Below are positions 10,229 through 19,563 of a stretch of 64,000 bases of DNA, piece after piece. The notes beneath the pieces were generated by a model. That model was not told where the DNA came from, did no database searches, and saw nothing but the letters and a program-made list of their open reading frames with translations. How positions within the stretch are numbered: the stretch's first letter is position 1; each line of letters starts with the position of its first letter. The translations under genes were made by a program, and so were the position numbers. Source of the DNA: Gammaproteobacteria bacterium. Lineage in GTDB: Bacteria > Pseudomonadota > Gammaproteobacteria > SZUA-229. The stretch is from the NCBI GenBank assembly GCA_029882355.1, contig JAOUKV010000012.1, forward strand, positions 1-64,000, read 5' to 3'.

Positions 10229-10945
10229 ATGGCAAAACTAATACTCAGCTTTGACGGCAAGCCTGTAAAAGAATTCGAGCTAGACCAGGAAATTATTACC
10301 ATCGGGCGAAAACCTGGTAATGATATCCAAATCGATAATCTCGCTGTCAGTGGTACTCACGCCAAGATCCTGACTATTCTCAACGACTCTTTTATCGAAG
10401 ATTTGAATAGTACAAATGGAACGCTAATTAATGGCCAACGTATTAGCAAACATGCTTTACATAATGGTGAAAAAGTTATCATCGGCAAACATTCTCTGGA
10501 ATATGTGAATGAGGCCGAAGAAGCTGGTGAAGGTGAATTTGAAAAAACCATGATTATTCGCCCGGGTGCAAACGACGCACCCGTTTCAAGTGAAACCAGC
10601 AAGAAACTCGAAAAATCAATTGGAAAAATTGCCGCCGAGCTTGCCTCTGCTGGTGCTGCAGGTGCAAGCAACCAAAGCGAAGCTTATTTGGAATTAATGA
10701 GTGGAGCCAATAGTGGTAAAAGAATGAAGATCACCAAGATCCTGACCACACTAGGTAGACCCGGCATACAAGTTGCCGCCGTAACACGGCGTCCATTAGG
10801 TTTCTTCCTGATTGTTGTCGATTCAGGCTCTTATGAAACACGCCCTATGGTCAATGAAAAAGAAGTCGGTACTCAAGCACACCCTTTAATGGACAGCGAT
10901 GTTATTGAAGTTGCTGGTGTAAAAATGGGCTTTTATCTCGAATAA
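10229..10945 (+). CDS. FHA-domain protein
   Basis: 238 residues. The N-terminal forkhead-associated domain (about 5-95) binds phosphothreonine. It has the conserved GRKPGNDI, SGTHAKI (Ser and His contacts) and LNSTNGTLING. An Ala-rich linker follows. A second, FHA-like but degenerate region lies at about 150-238, without the SxxH and NG contacts. Between them is EFEKTMIIRPG, a Thr-containing motif that the adjacent kinase could phosphorylate. A good AAGGAA site lies 5 bases before the ATG. A TATAAT at 10193-10198 might give an internal promoter. It is probably the adaptor of the kinase/phosphatase pair. Confidence 0.9.
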   Translation: MAKLILSFDGKPVKEFELDQEIITIGRKPGNDIQIDNLAVSGTHAKILTILNDSFIEDLNSTNGTLINGQRISKHALHNGEKVIIGKHSLEYVNEAEEAGEGEFEKTMIIRPGANDAPVSSETSKKLEKSIGKIAAELASAGAAGASNQSEAYLELMSGANSGKRMKITKILTTLGRPGIQVAAVTRRPLGFFLIVVDSGSYETRPMVNEKEVGTQAHPLMDSDVIEVAGVKMGFYLE

Positions 10946-10981
10946 AAATAACGCATGCTGAGTTTTACCCAGCATGCGTTA
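10943..10981 (-). terminator. Intrinsic terminator after rlmD
   Basis: A perfect 12-bp stem (TAACGCATGCTG / CAGCATGCGTTA, 10949-10960 with 10970-10981) has a 9-base loop. Read leftward it is followed by TTTTT (10948-10944), so it terminates the cysM-rlmD transcript. It lies directly after the FHA stop codon and may also stop rightward transcription, but there is no T run on that side. Confidence 0.82.
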
Positions 10982-11002
10982 CCTTGCATGACTCAATCAA
11001 TA

Positions 11003-12346
11003 TCACTTAACAAAAACAGCAATAGATTCCACGTGTTTGGTATGTGGAAACATATCCATAATTCCCGCATCGGTTAATCGATAACCCAATTCATTCACCA
11101 AAACACCAGCATCACGTGCCAGCGTGGCCGGATGACATGAAACATAAACAATACGCTCTGCACCCATTTTCCCCAAATATCTAAGCACAGCATCCGCACC
11201 TGAACGTGGTGGATCAAGCAATATTTTATTGTATTTTTTCTTCAACCAGGGTGCTGCTGCAATTTCTTCACTGTACAAATCGGCCATATGAAATTCAATG
11301 TTATCGATATTATTTTTAGCCGCATTTTCACGCGCTTTTTTCACCATAGCCAACGAACCTTCAACCGCCGTCAACTGCGCACATTGCCTTGCCATCGGTA
11401 AAGAAAAATTACCCAGACCACAAAATAAATCCAGTACCTGATCGTTTTCATTCAACTGCAAAAAATTAATGGCACGATCCATCATATCGCGGTTTATTTC
11501 AGGATTAACCTGAGTAAAATCAGAAGACTGAAATTCGACTCGTACATTATGTCTGGGTAATTCGTAATAAAGCATTTCCGGCTGCAAAGGATGCAAAGCC
11601 TCAAGCTCATCAGGTGCGCCAGCCTGCAAATAAATCACAAAGTCATGCTTGATGGCTAATTCACGCAAAATATCTCTATCTGCTTCCGGTAGTGGCACTA
11701 GATGCCTGAACACCAATACAGTCTGATTATCACCGACGGCTACTTCAATTTGCGGAATATGCTGATTCTGCTCCATTCGCGTAATAAACTCGGACAGCTC
11801 CGTCAGTAAAAGTCCCACGCTCGGATGCAAAACCTCGCACTGCTCGGTATCAGTGATAAATGCCGAACTACTCTCGCGAAAACCCACCATGATGCGCTTT
11901 TTTTTGTGCACATAGCGAACACCTAAACGTGCTTTATGTCGATAGCCCCAAAGTGGGCCTATCAATGGTGGCAGCAGATTCTCCGCCTTAACCTTACCAA
12001 TATGCTCCAGATGATCTAAAAAAGTTTTCTGTTTCAACTCAAGCTGCATATCTGTACTCATATGCTGCAAGGAACAACCACCACACATCTCAAAGGCACT
12101 GCATCTGGCTTCAACTCGGTCAGGCGATGCCTTTAATATCTCAACAGCCCGTCCTTCAGCAATATTCTTGCTCAGCTTGGTGTATTTAAATAAGACAGTT
12201 TCCCCCGCCAAAGCCTGATCAACAAAAACAATTCGATCATTAACATGGGCGATACCACGACCTTCTGCGGATAGCGACTCAATTTCAACCTGAACGGTTT
12301 CTTCTGGTAGTCGCGGAGAACGACGTCTACGACGATTATTAGGCAT
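11003..12346 (-). CDS. rlmD: 23S rRNA (uracil-1939-C5)-methyltransferase RlmD
   Basis: 447 residues. It uses S-adenosylmethionine to methylate U1939 of 23S rRNA. After a basic start (NNRRRRRSPRL) comes a TRAM RNA-binding domain (about 14-75). The [4Fe-4S] cluster cysteines are in ARCSAFEMCGGCSLQH, with a fourth Cys later at TEQCEV. The SAM domain has VLDLFCGLGNFSLPMA. The catalytic motif LDPPRSGAD and the Cys of YVSCHPATLARD are intact. The gene is 20 bases downstream of cysM. Linkage of rlmD and cysM to barA/gacS is seen in other gammaproteobacteria and recurs here. Confidence 0.95.
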   Translation of the reverse strand: MPNNRRRRRSPRLPEETVQVEIESLSAEGRGIAHVNDRIVFVDQALAGETVLFKYTKLSKNIAEGRAVEILKASPDRVEARCSAFEMCGGCSLQHMSTDMQLELKQKTFLDHLEHIGKVKAENLLPPLIGPLWGYRHKARLGVRYVHKKKRIMVGFRESSSAFITDTEQCEVLHPSVGLLLTELSEFITRMEQNQHIPQIEVAVGDNQTVLVFRHLVPLPEADRDILRELAIKHDFVIYLQAGAPDELEALHPLQPEMLYYELPRHNVRVEFQSSDFTQVNPEINRDMMDRAINFLQLNENDQVLDLFCGLGNFSLPMARQCAQLTAVEGSLAMVKKARENAAKNNIDNIEFHMADLYSEEIAAAPWLKKKYNKILLDPPRSGADAVLRYLGKMGAERIVYVSCHPATLARDAGVLVNELGYRLTDAGIMDMFPHTKHVESIAVFVK

Positions 12347-12366
12347 AGGTAATTACTCTGAAATTA

Positions 12367-13254
12367 TTAGGCAGGGAAAACACCGGTGGACATATATCGA
12401 TCACCGCGATCACAGATAATTGATACGATGACCGCATTTTCCACTTCCCTGCTCAGCTGCAATGCGGCGGCCACAGCGCCGCCTGATGATATACCGCAGA
12501 AGATACCTTCTTTGGCAGCCAGATCGCGTGTTGTCTGCTCTGCGTCGGCCTGGCTAACATCCCGCGTGCTATCGACACGACTAGCTTCAAAAATACCGGG
12601 CAGATAAGCCTCTGGCCAGCGTCGAATACCAGGAATACTCGCGCCCTCCTCGGGCTGCACACCAACAATCTGAACATCCGGGTTCTTTTCCTTGAGGTAA
12701 TGGGAAACGCCCATAATGGTGCCTGTGGTACCCATGGCACTGACAAAATGGGTGATTTTACCATCGGTTTGCTGCCAGATTTCAGGCCCGGTACTAATGT
12801 AGTGCGCATTGGGGTTATCGGCATTATTGAACTGGTCAAGCACCTTGCCCTTACCTTCCTGCTGCATCTGTAGCGCCAGATCGCGCGCACCTTCGATACT
12901 TTGTTCCTGCGTTACCAGAATCAGTTCGGCACCGTAAGCTTTCATCGCCGCCCGGCGCTCCTCACTCATATTTTCCGGCATAATCAAAACCATATGATAG
13001 CCTTGAATAGCGGCGGCCATCGCCAGAGCAATACCGGTATTTCCGCTGGTCGCTTCTATCAAAGTGTCTCCGGGTTTAATATCCCCTCTCTTCTCCGCCT
13101 GAAAAATCATATTCAAGGCAGGACGATCTTTCACCGAACCCGCTGGATTATTACCTTCGAGCTTGACCAGCAAGGTATTTGTGGTCTCTCCCGCTAACCG
13201 CTGCAAACGAACCAACGGAGTATGACCAATATAATCAGCCAGTGTTTTATACAT
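12367..13254 (-). CDS. cysM: Cysteine synthase B (O-acetylserine sulfhydrylase)
   Basis: 295 residues, PLP-dependent fold II. It makes cysteine from O-acetylserine and sulfide or thiosulfate. The PLP lysine is in NPAGSVKDRPALNM (near residue 42), the substrate-binding loop is EATSGNTGIALA, and the phosphate-binding Gly loop is SAMGTTGTIMG. Length and the missing C-terminal extension fit CysM rather than CysK. It is transcribed with rlmD and is divergent from the TonB receptor operon, with about 115 bases between the starts. Confidence 0.94.
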   Translation of the reverse strand: MYKTLADYIGHTPLVRLQRLAGETTNTLLVKLEGNNPAGSVKDRPALNMIFQAEKRGDIKPGDTLIEATSGNTGIALAMAAAIQGYHMVLIMPENMSEERRAAMKAYGAELILVTQEQSIEGARDLALQMQQEGKGKVLDQFNNADNPNAHYISTGPEIWQQTDGKITHFVSAMGTTGTIMGVSHYLKEKNPDVQIVGVQPEEGASIPGIRRWPEAYLPGIFEASRVDSTRDVSQADAEQTTRDLAAKEGIFCGISSGGAVAAALQLSREVENAVIVSIICDRGDRYMSTGVFPA

Positions 13255-13371
13255 TGAATTTCACCAATTTTTAGATACCATGACCAGAAGCCATAACAAG
13301 ATAATAATATTTACTACTCAGGTTTGAGAGTATATATTACAAGCTCTCTGTTGCCACTAACGATAACAATA

Positions 13372-15510
13372 ATGTATTTTTACAAGCTGCATTCTGACAA
13401 CACTAAACGCCATAGATATTTACCCGCAATTACCTCAGCAGTAGCTCTAACACTCTCCATGCCACTACTGGCTAGCGAGGAAGACGTATTCTTTGAAATG
13501 CCCGTCGTGCTCTCTGCCAGCCGCCTGGAGCAACCTGTTTCAGAAACACCCATGGCCGTAACCAGTATCGACAGACAAATCATCGAAGCGAGCGGTGCCA
13601 GAACCATCCCGGAAGTTCTCAGACTGGTACCCGGCATCATTGTTGGTAATAGCAATAATGAATGGGGTGAAGAAGCCAAACCAGTAGTTGCTTACCACGG
13701 TCATACCAACCAGTTTTCAAAACAAATGCAGGTTTTGATTGATGGCCGCTCCATCTACGAACCACTACTCGGTGGTGTTAACTGGAATATGATCCCCATC
13801 AACATAGATGATATTGAACGTATCGAGGTCTCACGCGGCCCCAACGCTTCAACCTATGGCTCCAATTCATTTTTAGCCGTGATCAATATCATCACCCGAC
13901 ACGCCTCTGAAGATCCGGGACACTATATCAATCTCAAGGCGGGTAATCATGACATTGCCGACCTGACTTATCGATACGGAGGCAGTGGTGACGACCTTGA
14001 CTACAGGGTCACCGTGTCATCACAAAAAGATAACGGATTAGATGCCAGAAAAAACATCAGTAGCTATGATGCCAATGGCGGTGTAATAAATTTTCTGTAC
14101 TCAGATGAATCCGCTGACAACCATGATGACATCAATACAGGCGCCATAGATTACCGTGTTGATTACCAGCTTAACAACAGCAGCCATCTAACCTATCAAG
14201 GCGGTTATGGCAGAACAGGGCTGGATATTAACGAAAACTTCACCCTTAACGGCATAAGACCAGTGCGCGATAGTGACACCATCAATGCACACCAATTCTT
14301 AAAACTTGAAAATATCATAAACAACAAAAATTCTGTCGTCATGCAATATTATTACAACCTGCAGGACAAAACTGACCAGTCCCTATCAAAAATTATTCAG
14401 GTGGGTGGGGGCATTGATGATTTCACCTTAGATCTTGATTTTGGCCTTAAGTCAGAAAGACATAATCTCGAATTTACCCATTTCAATCAAACCACAGACA
14501 ATCTTCGACTGATATGGGGTTTAAGTGCTCAACAGGACATTTCAGAATCACCATTCTTCCTAACAAACCAGGGCACAATCAGACGAGAGACATATCGATT
14601 ATTTGCTAATGCCGAATGGCACATCAATCAAAAAAACCTGCTCAATTTAGGCGCACTGATTGAGGAAAATAAAACACTGAATACAGAGATATCACCCAGA
14701 CTGGCACTGATCCATAAATTCAATAATAAGCACAGCGTGAGAGCCGGTATTTCACAGGCAATTCGCAGTCCATTTATCGCTGAAGAATTTGGCAATACAG
14801 TTTTCAGTCATGAGTTAACCATTGGTGGCTCACCCATTGGTTTCAACCTTGTCGAACAACAGTCCGTACCCAATGACAACCTTGAGCATGAAACTATCGT
14901 CAGCCAGGAGATTGGTTATTTTGGTCAATTCGCAGATGATAGATTATTCCTCAATGCCCGTATTTTCCACGATCAACTCAATGATTTAATTCAAGCAGGA
15001 AGTTTTGCATCAACAATAGACACCTTTGATGGTGTAACAAGCATGCAGATAAATCGTGGTAGTACAGACGTAACTGGCATAGAAGTCGAATTTGACATTC
15101 GCCCTGATACTTCACTCCGTTTTTTCGGCAATGCCACTTATTTAGAGATAGAAAGTACCGATAATCCAAGAGATAGCTTATCCATAGAACTTGAAAACTC
15201 AGCACCAAAACGGTCAGCCTCACTATTAACCATAAAACAGTTTAATGAGCTCTATAGTGGTAGCTTAGGTATTTATTATGCTGGTGATATGTCGTGGCTA
15301 GATGTGCCCAACAGGGCTCCCAGCAGCTATACCACAATGGATCTTCGCCTTTCAAAATCAATCAGGCAAAGTGGCAGCACATCTAAACTATCACTAGTAT
15401 TAAAAAACTTACTGGATGAATACAACAACTATCACCAATTACCTGACCGCGGCCCACTCGTTGAGAACAACCTAACCGGTTACGTAGAGTATTCAGTTTT
15501 ATTTAATTAA
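13372..15510 (+). CDS. TonB-dependent outer-membrane receptor
   Basis: About 712 residues from ATG 13372. The frame extends upstream to a TTG at 13324, but the ATG gives a normal signal peptide (basic start, hydrophobic LPAITSAVALTLSMPLLA). The plug domain (about 35-165) reads VVLSASRLEQPVSETPMAVT and later QVLIDGRSIYEPLLGG, IERIEVSRGPNASTYG and FLAVINIITR, all typical of the family. A 22-strand barrel follows, ending in YVEYSVLFN with an aromatic terminal region. Energised by TonB, such receptors import chelates or vitamins. No substrate-specific motif was recognised. It is followed 33 bases later by a periplasmic binding protein gene and then the BarA kinase. Confidence 0.92.
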   Translation: MYFYKLHSDNTKRHRYLPAITSAVALTLSMPLLASEEDVFFEMPVVLSASRLEQPVSETPMAVTSIDRQIIEASGARTIPEVLRLVPGIIVGNSNNEWGEEAKPVVAYHGHTNQFSKQMQVLIDGRSIYEPLLGGVNWNMIPINIDDIERIEVSRGPNASTYGSNSFLAVINIITRHASEDPGHYINLKAGNHDIADLTYRYGGSGDDLDYRVTVSSQKDNGLDARKNISSYDANGGVINFLYSDESADNHDDINTGAIDYRVDYQLNNSSHLTYQGGYGRTGLDINENFTLNGIRPVRDSDTINAHQFLKLENIINNKNSVVMQYYYNLQDKTDQSLSKIIQVGGGIDDFTLDLDFGLKSERHNLEFTHFNQTTDNLRLIWGLSAQQDISESPFFLTNQGTIRRETYRLFANAEWHINQKNLLNLGALIEENKTLNTEISPRLALIHKFNNKHSVRAGISQAIRSPFIAEEFGNTVFSHELTIGGSPIGFNLVEQQSVPNDNLEHETIVSQEIGYFGQFADDRLFLNARIFHDQLNDLIQAGSFASTIDTFDGVTSMQINRGSTDVTGIEVEFDIRPDTSLRFFGNATYLEIESTDNPRDSLSIELENSAPKRSASLLTIKQFNELYSGSLGIYYAGDMSWLDVPNRAPSSYTTMDLRLSKSIRQSGSTSKLSLVLKNLLDEYNNYHQLPDRGPLVENNLTGYVEYSVLFN

Positions 15511-15543
15511 ATTGTTGTTAAAAAAAGGACGCACGCTTAATAA

Positions 15544-16479
15544 ATGGATATAAACCCACTCAACTGGACTCTTAGTACAGCGACAATCTTTTTCAGTCGC
15601 TTTGCTCTATTTGTCTGCCTTTTTGGTACGGCAACCAATACCTTTGCAGATCAACAGCCTATTATTATCAGTTCTGCTAGCAGTAACTACCAGAAATCAC
15701 TGGTGCAAAGCATCCTTTCAAACCTCAAAAACACAAATATTGAGGCAAGAACAATCGACATTGATCAAAAAAAATCTCCCGAAAAGACCAACCAATTAAT
15801 TATCAGCATCGGCAACGAAGCAGCATCACTTCTGAGCGAAAAGAACATAGCAGCACCACAATTACGCCTACTAACGAGCATTAACCAAAATAAAAAAACG
15901 CCCTCTATAAAAGGCTCATACTTATCAATGACTCAACCAGTATGCCAGCAGTTTTTATTGATAAGCTTGTTAAATGAGAAATGGAAAAATGTCAGTGTGC
16001 TTTTATCAGAACCAAATCCACCTCTGAGTCAGGAACTAAAAGAATGTGCTGCGCAAAACAAGCTGACACTACAACCTGTAATAATTAATCAGTTCGTAAA
16101 TGTCATTGATGCGCTCAATACCACTTTAAAAAATAGTGATGTGCTATTGGCGCTTCCGAACCCTTCTATTTATAACGCTAAAAACATTAAAAGCATCCTG
16201 CTCACTACTTACAGACACAGAGTACCGGTTATTGGTTTCTCGGAAAACTTTGTTCACGCAGGCGCTTTGGCGGCCTTACATAGCTCAACAGATCAATTGG
16301 CAAAACAAATCAAAGAGCTGATCATAAAACACTACAATAACGAAAACATAACAAAACATTATATTTACCCAAAGTATTTCGATATAGCAATAAACAAGGA
16401 CGTTGCCAAATCCCTTGGCATAATTATTCCAGACAGGAAGACACTAATAGACAAACTAAAGAATAACAATCATGACTAA
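15544..16479 (+). CDS. Periplasmic ABC-type substrate-binding-like protein
   Basis: 311 residues with an N-terminal signal or membrane segment (about 12-35, ending NTFADQQP). The rest resembles the uncharacterised periplasmic binding family of COG2984 type: alternating strands such as QLIISIGNEAASLL, NVSVLLSEPN, DVLLALPNPSIYN and VPVIGFSENFVHAGALAAL, which form the two-lobed fold. No ABC permease or ATPase is encoded nearby, so transport is unlikely to be its job. It overlaps the barA start by 8 bases (16472-16479). A role as the ligand-sensing partner of that kinase is inferred from this coupling only. Confidence 0.75.
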   Translation: MDINPLNWTLSTATIFFSRFALFVCLFGTATNTFADQQPIIISSASSNYQKSLVQSILSNLKNTNIEARTIDIDQKKSPEKTNQLIISIGNEAASLLSEKNIAAPQLRLLTSINQNKKTPSIKGSYLSMTQPVCQQFLLISLLNEKWKNVSVLLSEPNPPLSQELKECAAQNKLTLQPVIINQFVNVIDALNTTLKNSDVLLALPNPSIYNAKNIKSILLTTYRHRVPVIGFSENFVHAGALAALHSSTDQLAKQIKELIIKHYNNENITKHYIYPKYFDIAINKDVAKSLGIIIPDRKTLIDKLKNNNHD

Positions 16480-19153
16480 CTGGGGAATAAGAAAACAAAT
16501 TATCGCACTTGCACTGCTACCCGTTCTCGTCATTTCAATAATACTGACTAGTTACTTCACCTTGTCACAACTTGACTTTATTTCAGCATCACAGGTTCGA
16601 CATGGACATACCATTGCTCAGCAATTGGCGCCCGTTTCAGAATACGCCGTTTTCTCTGGCAATATAAACAGCCTGCTTCCTATACTGAACAATGCTCTTT
16701 CTGATAAAGATGTTGTTGATATTAAAATCACTAATACAAATAACGAAGTGCTTGCAGCAATTAGTGATTATGACCCTTCAGAAAAACAGGCGTCTATTTG
16801 GTACCAACTAACTACTGAAGAGCTAAGCACGTTCAGGGCACCCATCAAAACTCAAACACTAGACATTGAACCTCTAGATGAAAAAGACAATACAAATAAA
16901 AGTGATGACATAATTGGCCATATCGAAATTACTCTTACATCAATAAATATCAATGCAAAAAAACTTCAAACTGCAACCGAAGGCGGTCTTGTAACATTAG
17001 TTATTATCATCATAAGTATAATTCTTGCCCTACAATTAAGCCGACAAATTTCAAGCCCCATACAGAACCTCACTACCGCTGTTAAAAAAATATCTTCCGG
17101 CGACTATAAATCACGAATTAATCAACAGGCACAGGGCGAGCTAGGCATTCTTGAAACTTGCGTCAATATCATGGCTGAAGAGTTACAGAGCTCTCATGAA
17201 AATCTCGAAGCGAAAGTTGAGGAGGCAACCAAAGAGCTCAATGAAACAATGGAGGAATTAGAAGTAAGAAACATTGAACTAAATATGGCACGCAGCAGCG
17301 CTATAGCGTCAAACAAAGCAAAAACTGAATTCCTGGCCAGTATGAGTCACGAACTCAGAACACCTCTAGGCGGGATTCTTGGTTTCTCAGAATTACTCGA
17401 CAGTACAAGCCTGGAACCGCAGCAACGTGATTATTCAGAAATCATTAAAAAATCAGCCCATAATCTACTTCATATTATTGATGACGTACTAGATCTTTCT
17501 AAAATTGAATCAGGGAAATTAGAAATCCATTACTCAGAATTCAACATTATCGACATCATCGAAGATGTTGTCGATTTATTAATCACCATTGCCTACGAAA
17601 AAGATCTTGAACTTTTTTATCATATTGATAAAAACACACCACACATCATTAATAGTGACCCGGATCGTGTTAGACAAATCCTCATCAACCTAATTGGAAA
17701 CGCCATTAAATTTACCGAAAAAGGATCCATCTCATTACACATCAGTTCATCTCAGGAAAGCGACACATCTACGCAAATAATATTTTCCGTGGTAGATACT
17801 GGAATTGGTATGACCGCCTCACAACAAGAGCGTTTATTTAACGCCTTCACTCAAGCGGATAAAACCATAGAAAGAAAATTTGGTGGCACCGGGCTCGGTT
17901 TAGTTATATCAAAAAAACTTGCCAAACTTGTAAATGGCGACATAAATTTTAATAGCCAATATAACAAAGGATCAATTTTCACACTAAATATTTCTGTAGA
18001 AACCATAAAGCAACCACATGCTCCCAGTACCATTCTAAACAATAAAAACATATGCTTCATAGACCCACAATGCTGTTGCGAGAAAGGCATCCAGAGTATG
18101 TTGTTATCCTGGGGTTGCACCGTAAGCAAACATACGACAATGCCGGATGAATCATCAGGTTGTGACCTCATAATTGTCAGCATCTGCAGAAACAGTATGG
18201 AAAAAGAAAAGATAAAATCACTGATCCCATTGAAAAACACAAAGCCGCCAATCCTTGCGATTGTTAGCACCCGTTCGCACAAGGAGCTCATTGACATTAA
18301 AAACCAGGGCTTTACTGATGCTATTTTCCGATCATCAAAACGTGAATTTATTCATCATTCAATAGCGAATCTTATTAACCAGGATATTCTACCAATAGAG
18401 CCAAAAATACTGAATATCGCAGCACCTTTTGACTGGTCAGGTTTAAACGTTCTTATCGTTGATGACAACGACATCAATCTTAAACTTGCCGAAATAATTC
18501 TGACAAAAAACGGTGCTCAGGTATCTACCGCATCAACGGGACAGGAAAGTATAGAGTTATCAAACAATCAATTATTTGATCTAATATTCATGGATCTTCA
18601 AATGCCTGATATGGATGGCTATGAAAGCTCTATGCTGATACGTAAAAACAACAAAAACACCGTTATCATTGCATTGACCGCCAATGCGATGGCCTCTAGA
18701 GAATCAAGCAGAATAGATCAATGTGGGATAAATGATATTTTAATCAAACCCATTAATGAATCGAGCATTCAAAATATGATTGATCATTGGCTATTAGAAC
18801 AAACCCAGGATGGGATTGAATTATTCTCAAAAGAAGAAGCTAAAGAACTTGCAGCTGGCAACATCCAACTTGCCAACGAATTAACCAACATGCTGATCAA
18901 TGAACTACCTGAACACTTACAAAATATTAATGATGCATTCAAAAATAATGATATAGAACAACTTAGACTACACACACATAAATTACATGGCGCCACTCGC
19001 TGTGGTGGTGCCCTGGCACTAAGAAATGCTGCGCAACTACTGGAATCGAATATCGATAATAAAATTTTAGAAAAGTACGAATCAAGTACTCTTCTACTCG
19101 TAGATGAAATAGAAAGATTACTTAGTACCGATATAACCGATCTTATAATTTAA
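16472..19153 (+). CDS. barA: BarA/GacS-type hybrid sensor histidine kinase
   Basis: 893 residues. Domains in order: membrane helix (about 9-31), periplasmic sensor (about 32-165), second helix (about 170-190), HAMP, coiled coil, HisKA with phospho-acceptor H293 in ASMSHELRTP, HATPase (DTGIGM, GGTGLGL), a degenerate receiver (about 515-635, no phospho-Asp pattern), a true receiver with Asp near 708 in FMDLQMPDMDG, and a C-terminal Hpt with H836 in HKLHGATRCGG. This matches BarA/GacS in order and sequence, and the rlmD-cysM neighbourhood agrees. The known role is phosphorelay to UvrY/GacA, which drives CsrA-sequestering sRNAs. Its cognate regulator is not in the window. It is coupled to the upstream binding-protein gene. 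Confidence 0.9.
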   Translation: MTNWGIRKQIIALALLPVLVISIILTSYFTLSQLDFISASQVRHGHTIAQQLAPVSEYAVFSGNINSLLPILNNALSDKDVVDIKITNTNNEVLAAISDYDPSEKQASIWYQLTTEELSTFRAPIKTQTLDIEPLDEKDNTNKSDDIIGHIEITLTSININAKKLQTATEGGLVTLVIIIISIILALQLSRQISSPIQNLTTAVKKISSGDYKSRINQQAQGELGILETCVNIMAEELQSSHENLEAKVEEATKELNETMEELEVRNIELNMARSSAIASNKAKTEFLASMSHELRTPLGGILGFSELLDSTSLEPQQRDYSEIIKKSAHNLLHIIDDVLDLSKIESGKLEIHYSEFNIIDIIEDVVDLLITIAYEKDLELFYHIDKNTPHIINSDPDRVRQILINLIGNAIKFTEKGSISLHISSSQESDTSTQIIFSVVDTGIGMTASQQERLFNAFTQADKTIERKFGGTGLGLVISKKLAKLVNGDINFNSQYNKGSIFTLNISVETIKQPHAPSTILNNKNICFIDPQCCCEKGIQSMLLSWGCTVSKHTTMPDESSGCDLIIVSICRNSMEKEKIKSLIPLKNTKPPILAIVSTRSHKELIDIKNQGFTDAIFRSSKREFIHHSIANLINQDILPIEPKILNIAAPFDWSGLNVLIVDDNDINLKLAEIILTKNGAQVSTASTGQESIELSNNQLFDLIFMDLQMPDMDGYESSMLIRKNNKNTVIIALTANAMASRESSRIDQCGINDILIKPINESSIQNMIDHWLLEQTQDGIELFSKEEAKELAAGNIQLANELTNMLINELPEHLQNINDAFKNNDIEQLRLHTHKLHGATRCGGALALRNAAQLLESNIDNKILEKYESSTLLLVDEIERLLSTDITDLII

Positions 19154-19167
19154 TTTTTCAGCAGATC

Positions 19168-19193
19168 AAAAAATAGAAACCAGGCCTATTTTT
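19168..19193. terminator. Possible AT-rich bidirectional terminator
   Basis: AAAAATAG (19169-19176) and CTATTTTT (19186-19193) form an 8-bp stem around a 9-base loop between the convergent barA and acpS genes. The arm overlaps the acpS stop codon. The A and T runs suit termination on both strands, but the stem has little GC. Confidence 0.45.
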
Positions 19194-19563
19194 CCATAAC
19201 CACGAAGGCCGTCGCATAATGTTTTTCATCTGAAATGCTCAGCCAGGAGGCAACCACTCCCAACTGATCGGCACGAGCCTTCGCTGCCTGAGAAAGCTCA
19301 ACCAGTGGTCTACCCGATTCATCGTGACCTACGCCTATCATCTTCATTTCTATGCCTGCAGAAAAGCCCGTACCTAATGCTTTAGCTACGGCCTCCTTAG
19401 CTGCAAAACGCTTAGCTAGAAAACGTACCGGATAATTACTTTTACCATATTCCCGCATTTCACTTTCGCTCAGAATCCTTTCTGCAAACTTAACAGAATG
19501 GCGATCATGCATAAGTTGAATACGATTAATCTCAACAATATCCAGACCGGTACCAACGATCAT
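19186..19563 (-). CDS. acpS: Holo-[acyl-carrier-protein] synthase
   Basis: 125 residues, the normal length. It transfers 4'-phosphopantetheine from CoA to apo-ACP and so activates fatty-acid synthesis. The N-terminal [16 protein letters not shown] carries the Mg-binding Asp, and the second signature [19 protein letters not shown] carries the Glu and Lys of the active site. Its start overlaps the pdxJ stop by 4 bases (ATGA). The pdxJ-acpS order is conserved in proteobacteria. Confidence 0.95.
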   Translation of the reverse strand: MIVGTGLDIVEINRIQLMHDRHSVKFAERILSESEMREYGKSNYPVRFLAKRFAAKEAVAKALGTGFSAGIEMKMIGVGHDESGRPLVELSQAAKARADQLGVVASWLSISDEKHYATAFVVMEK

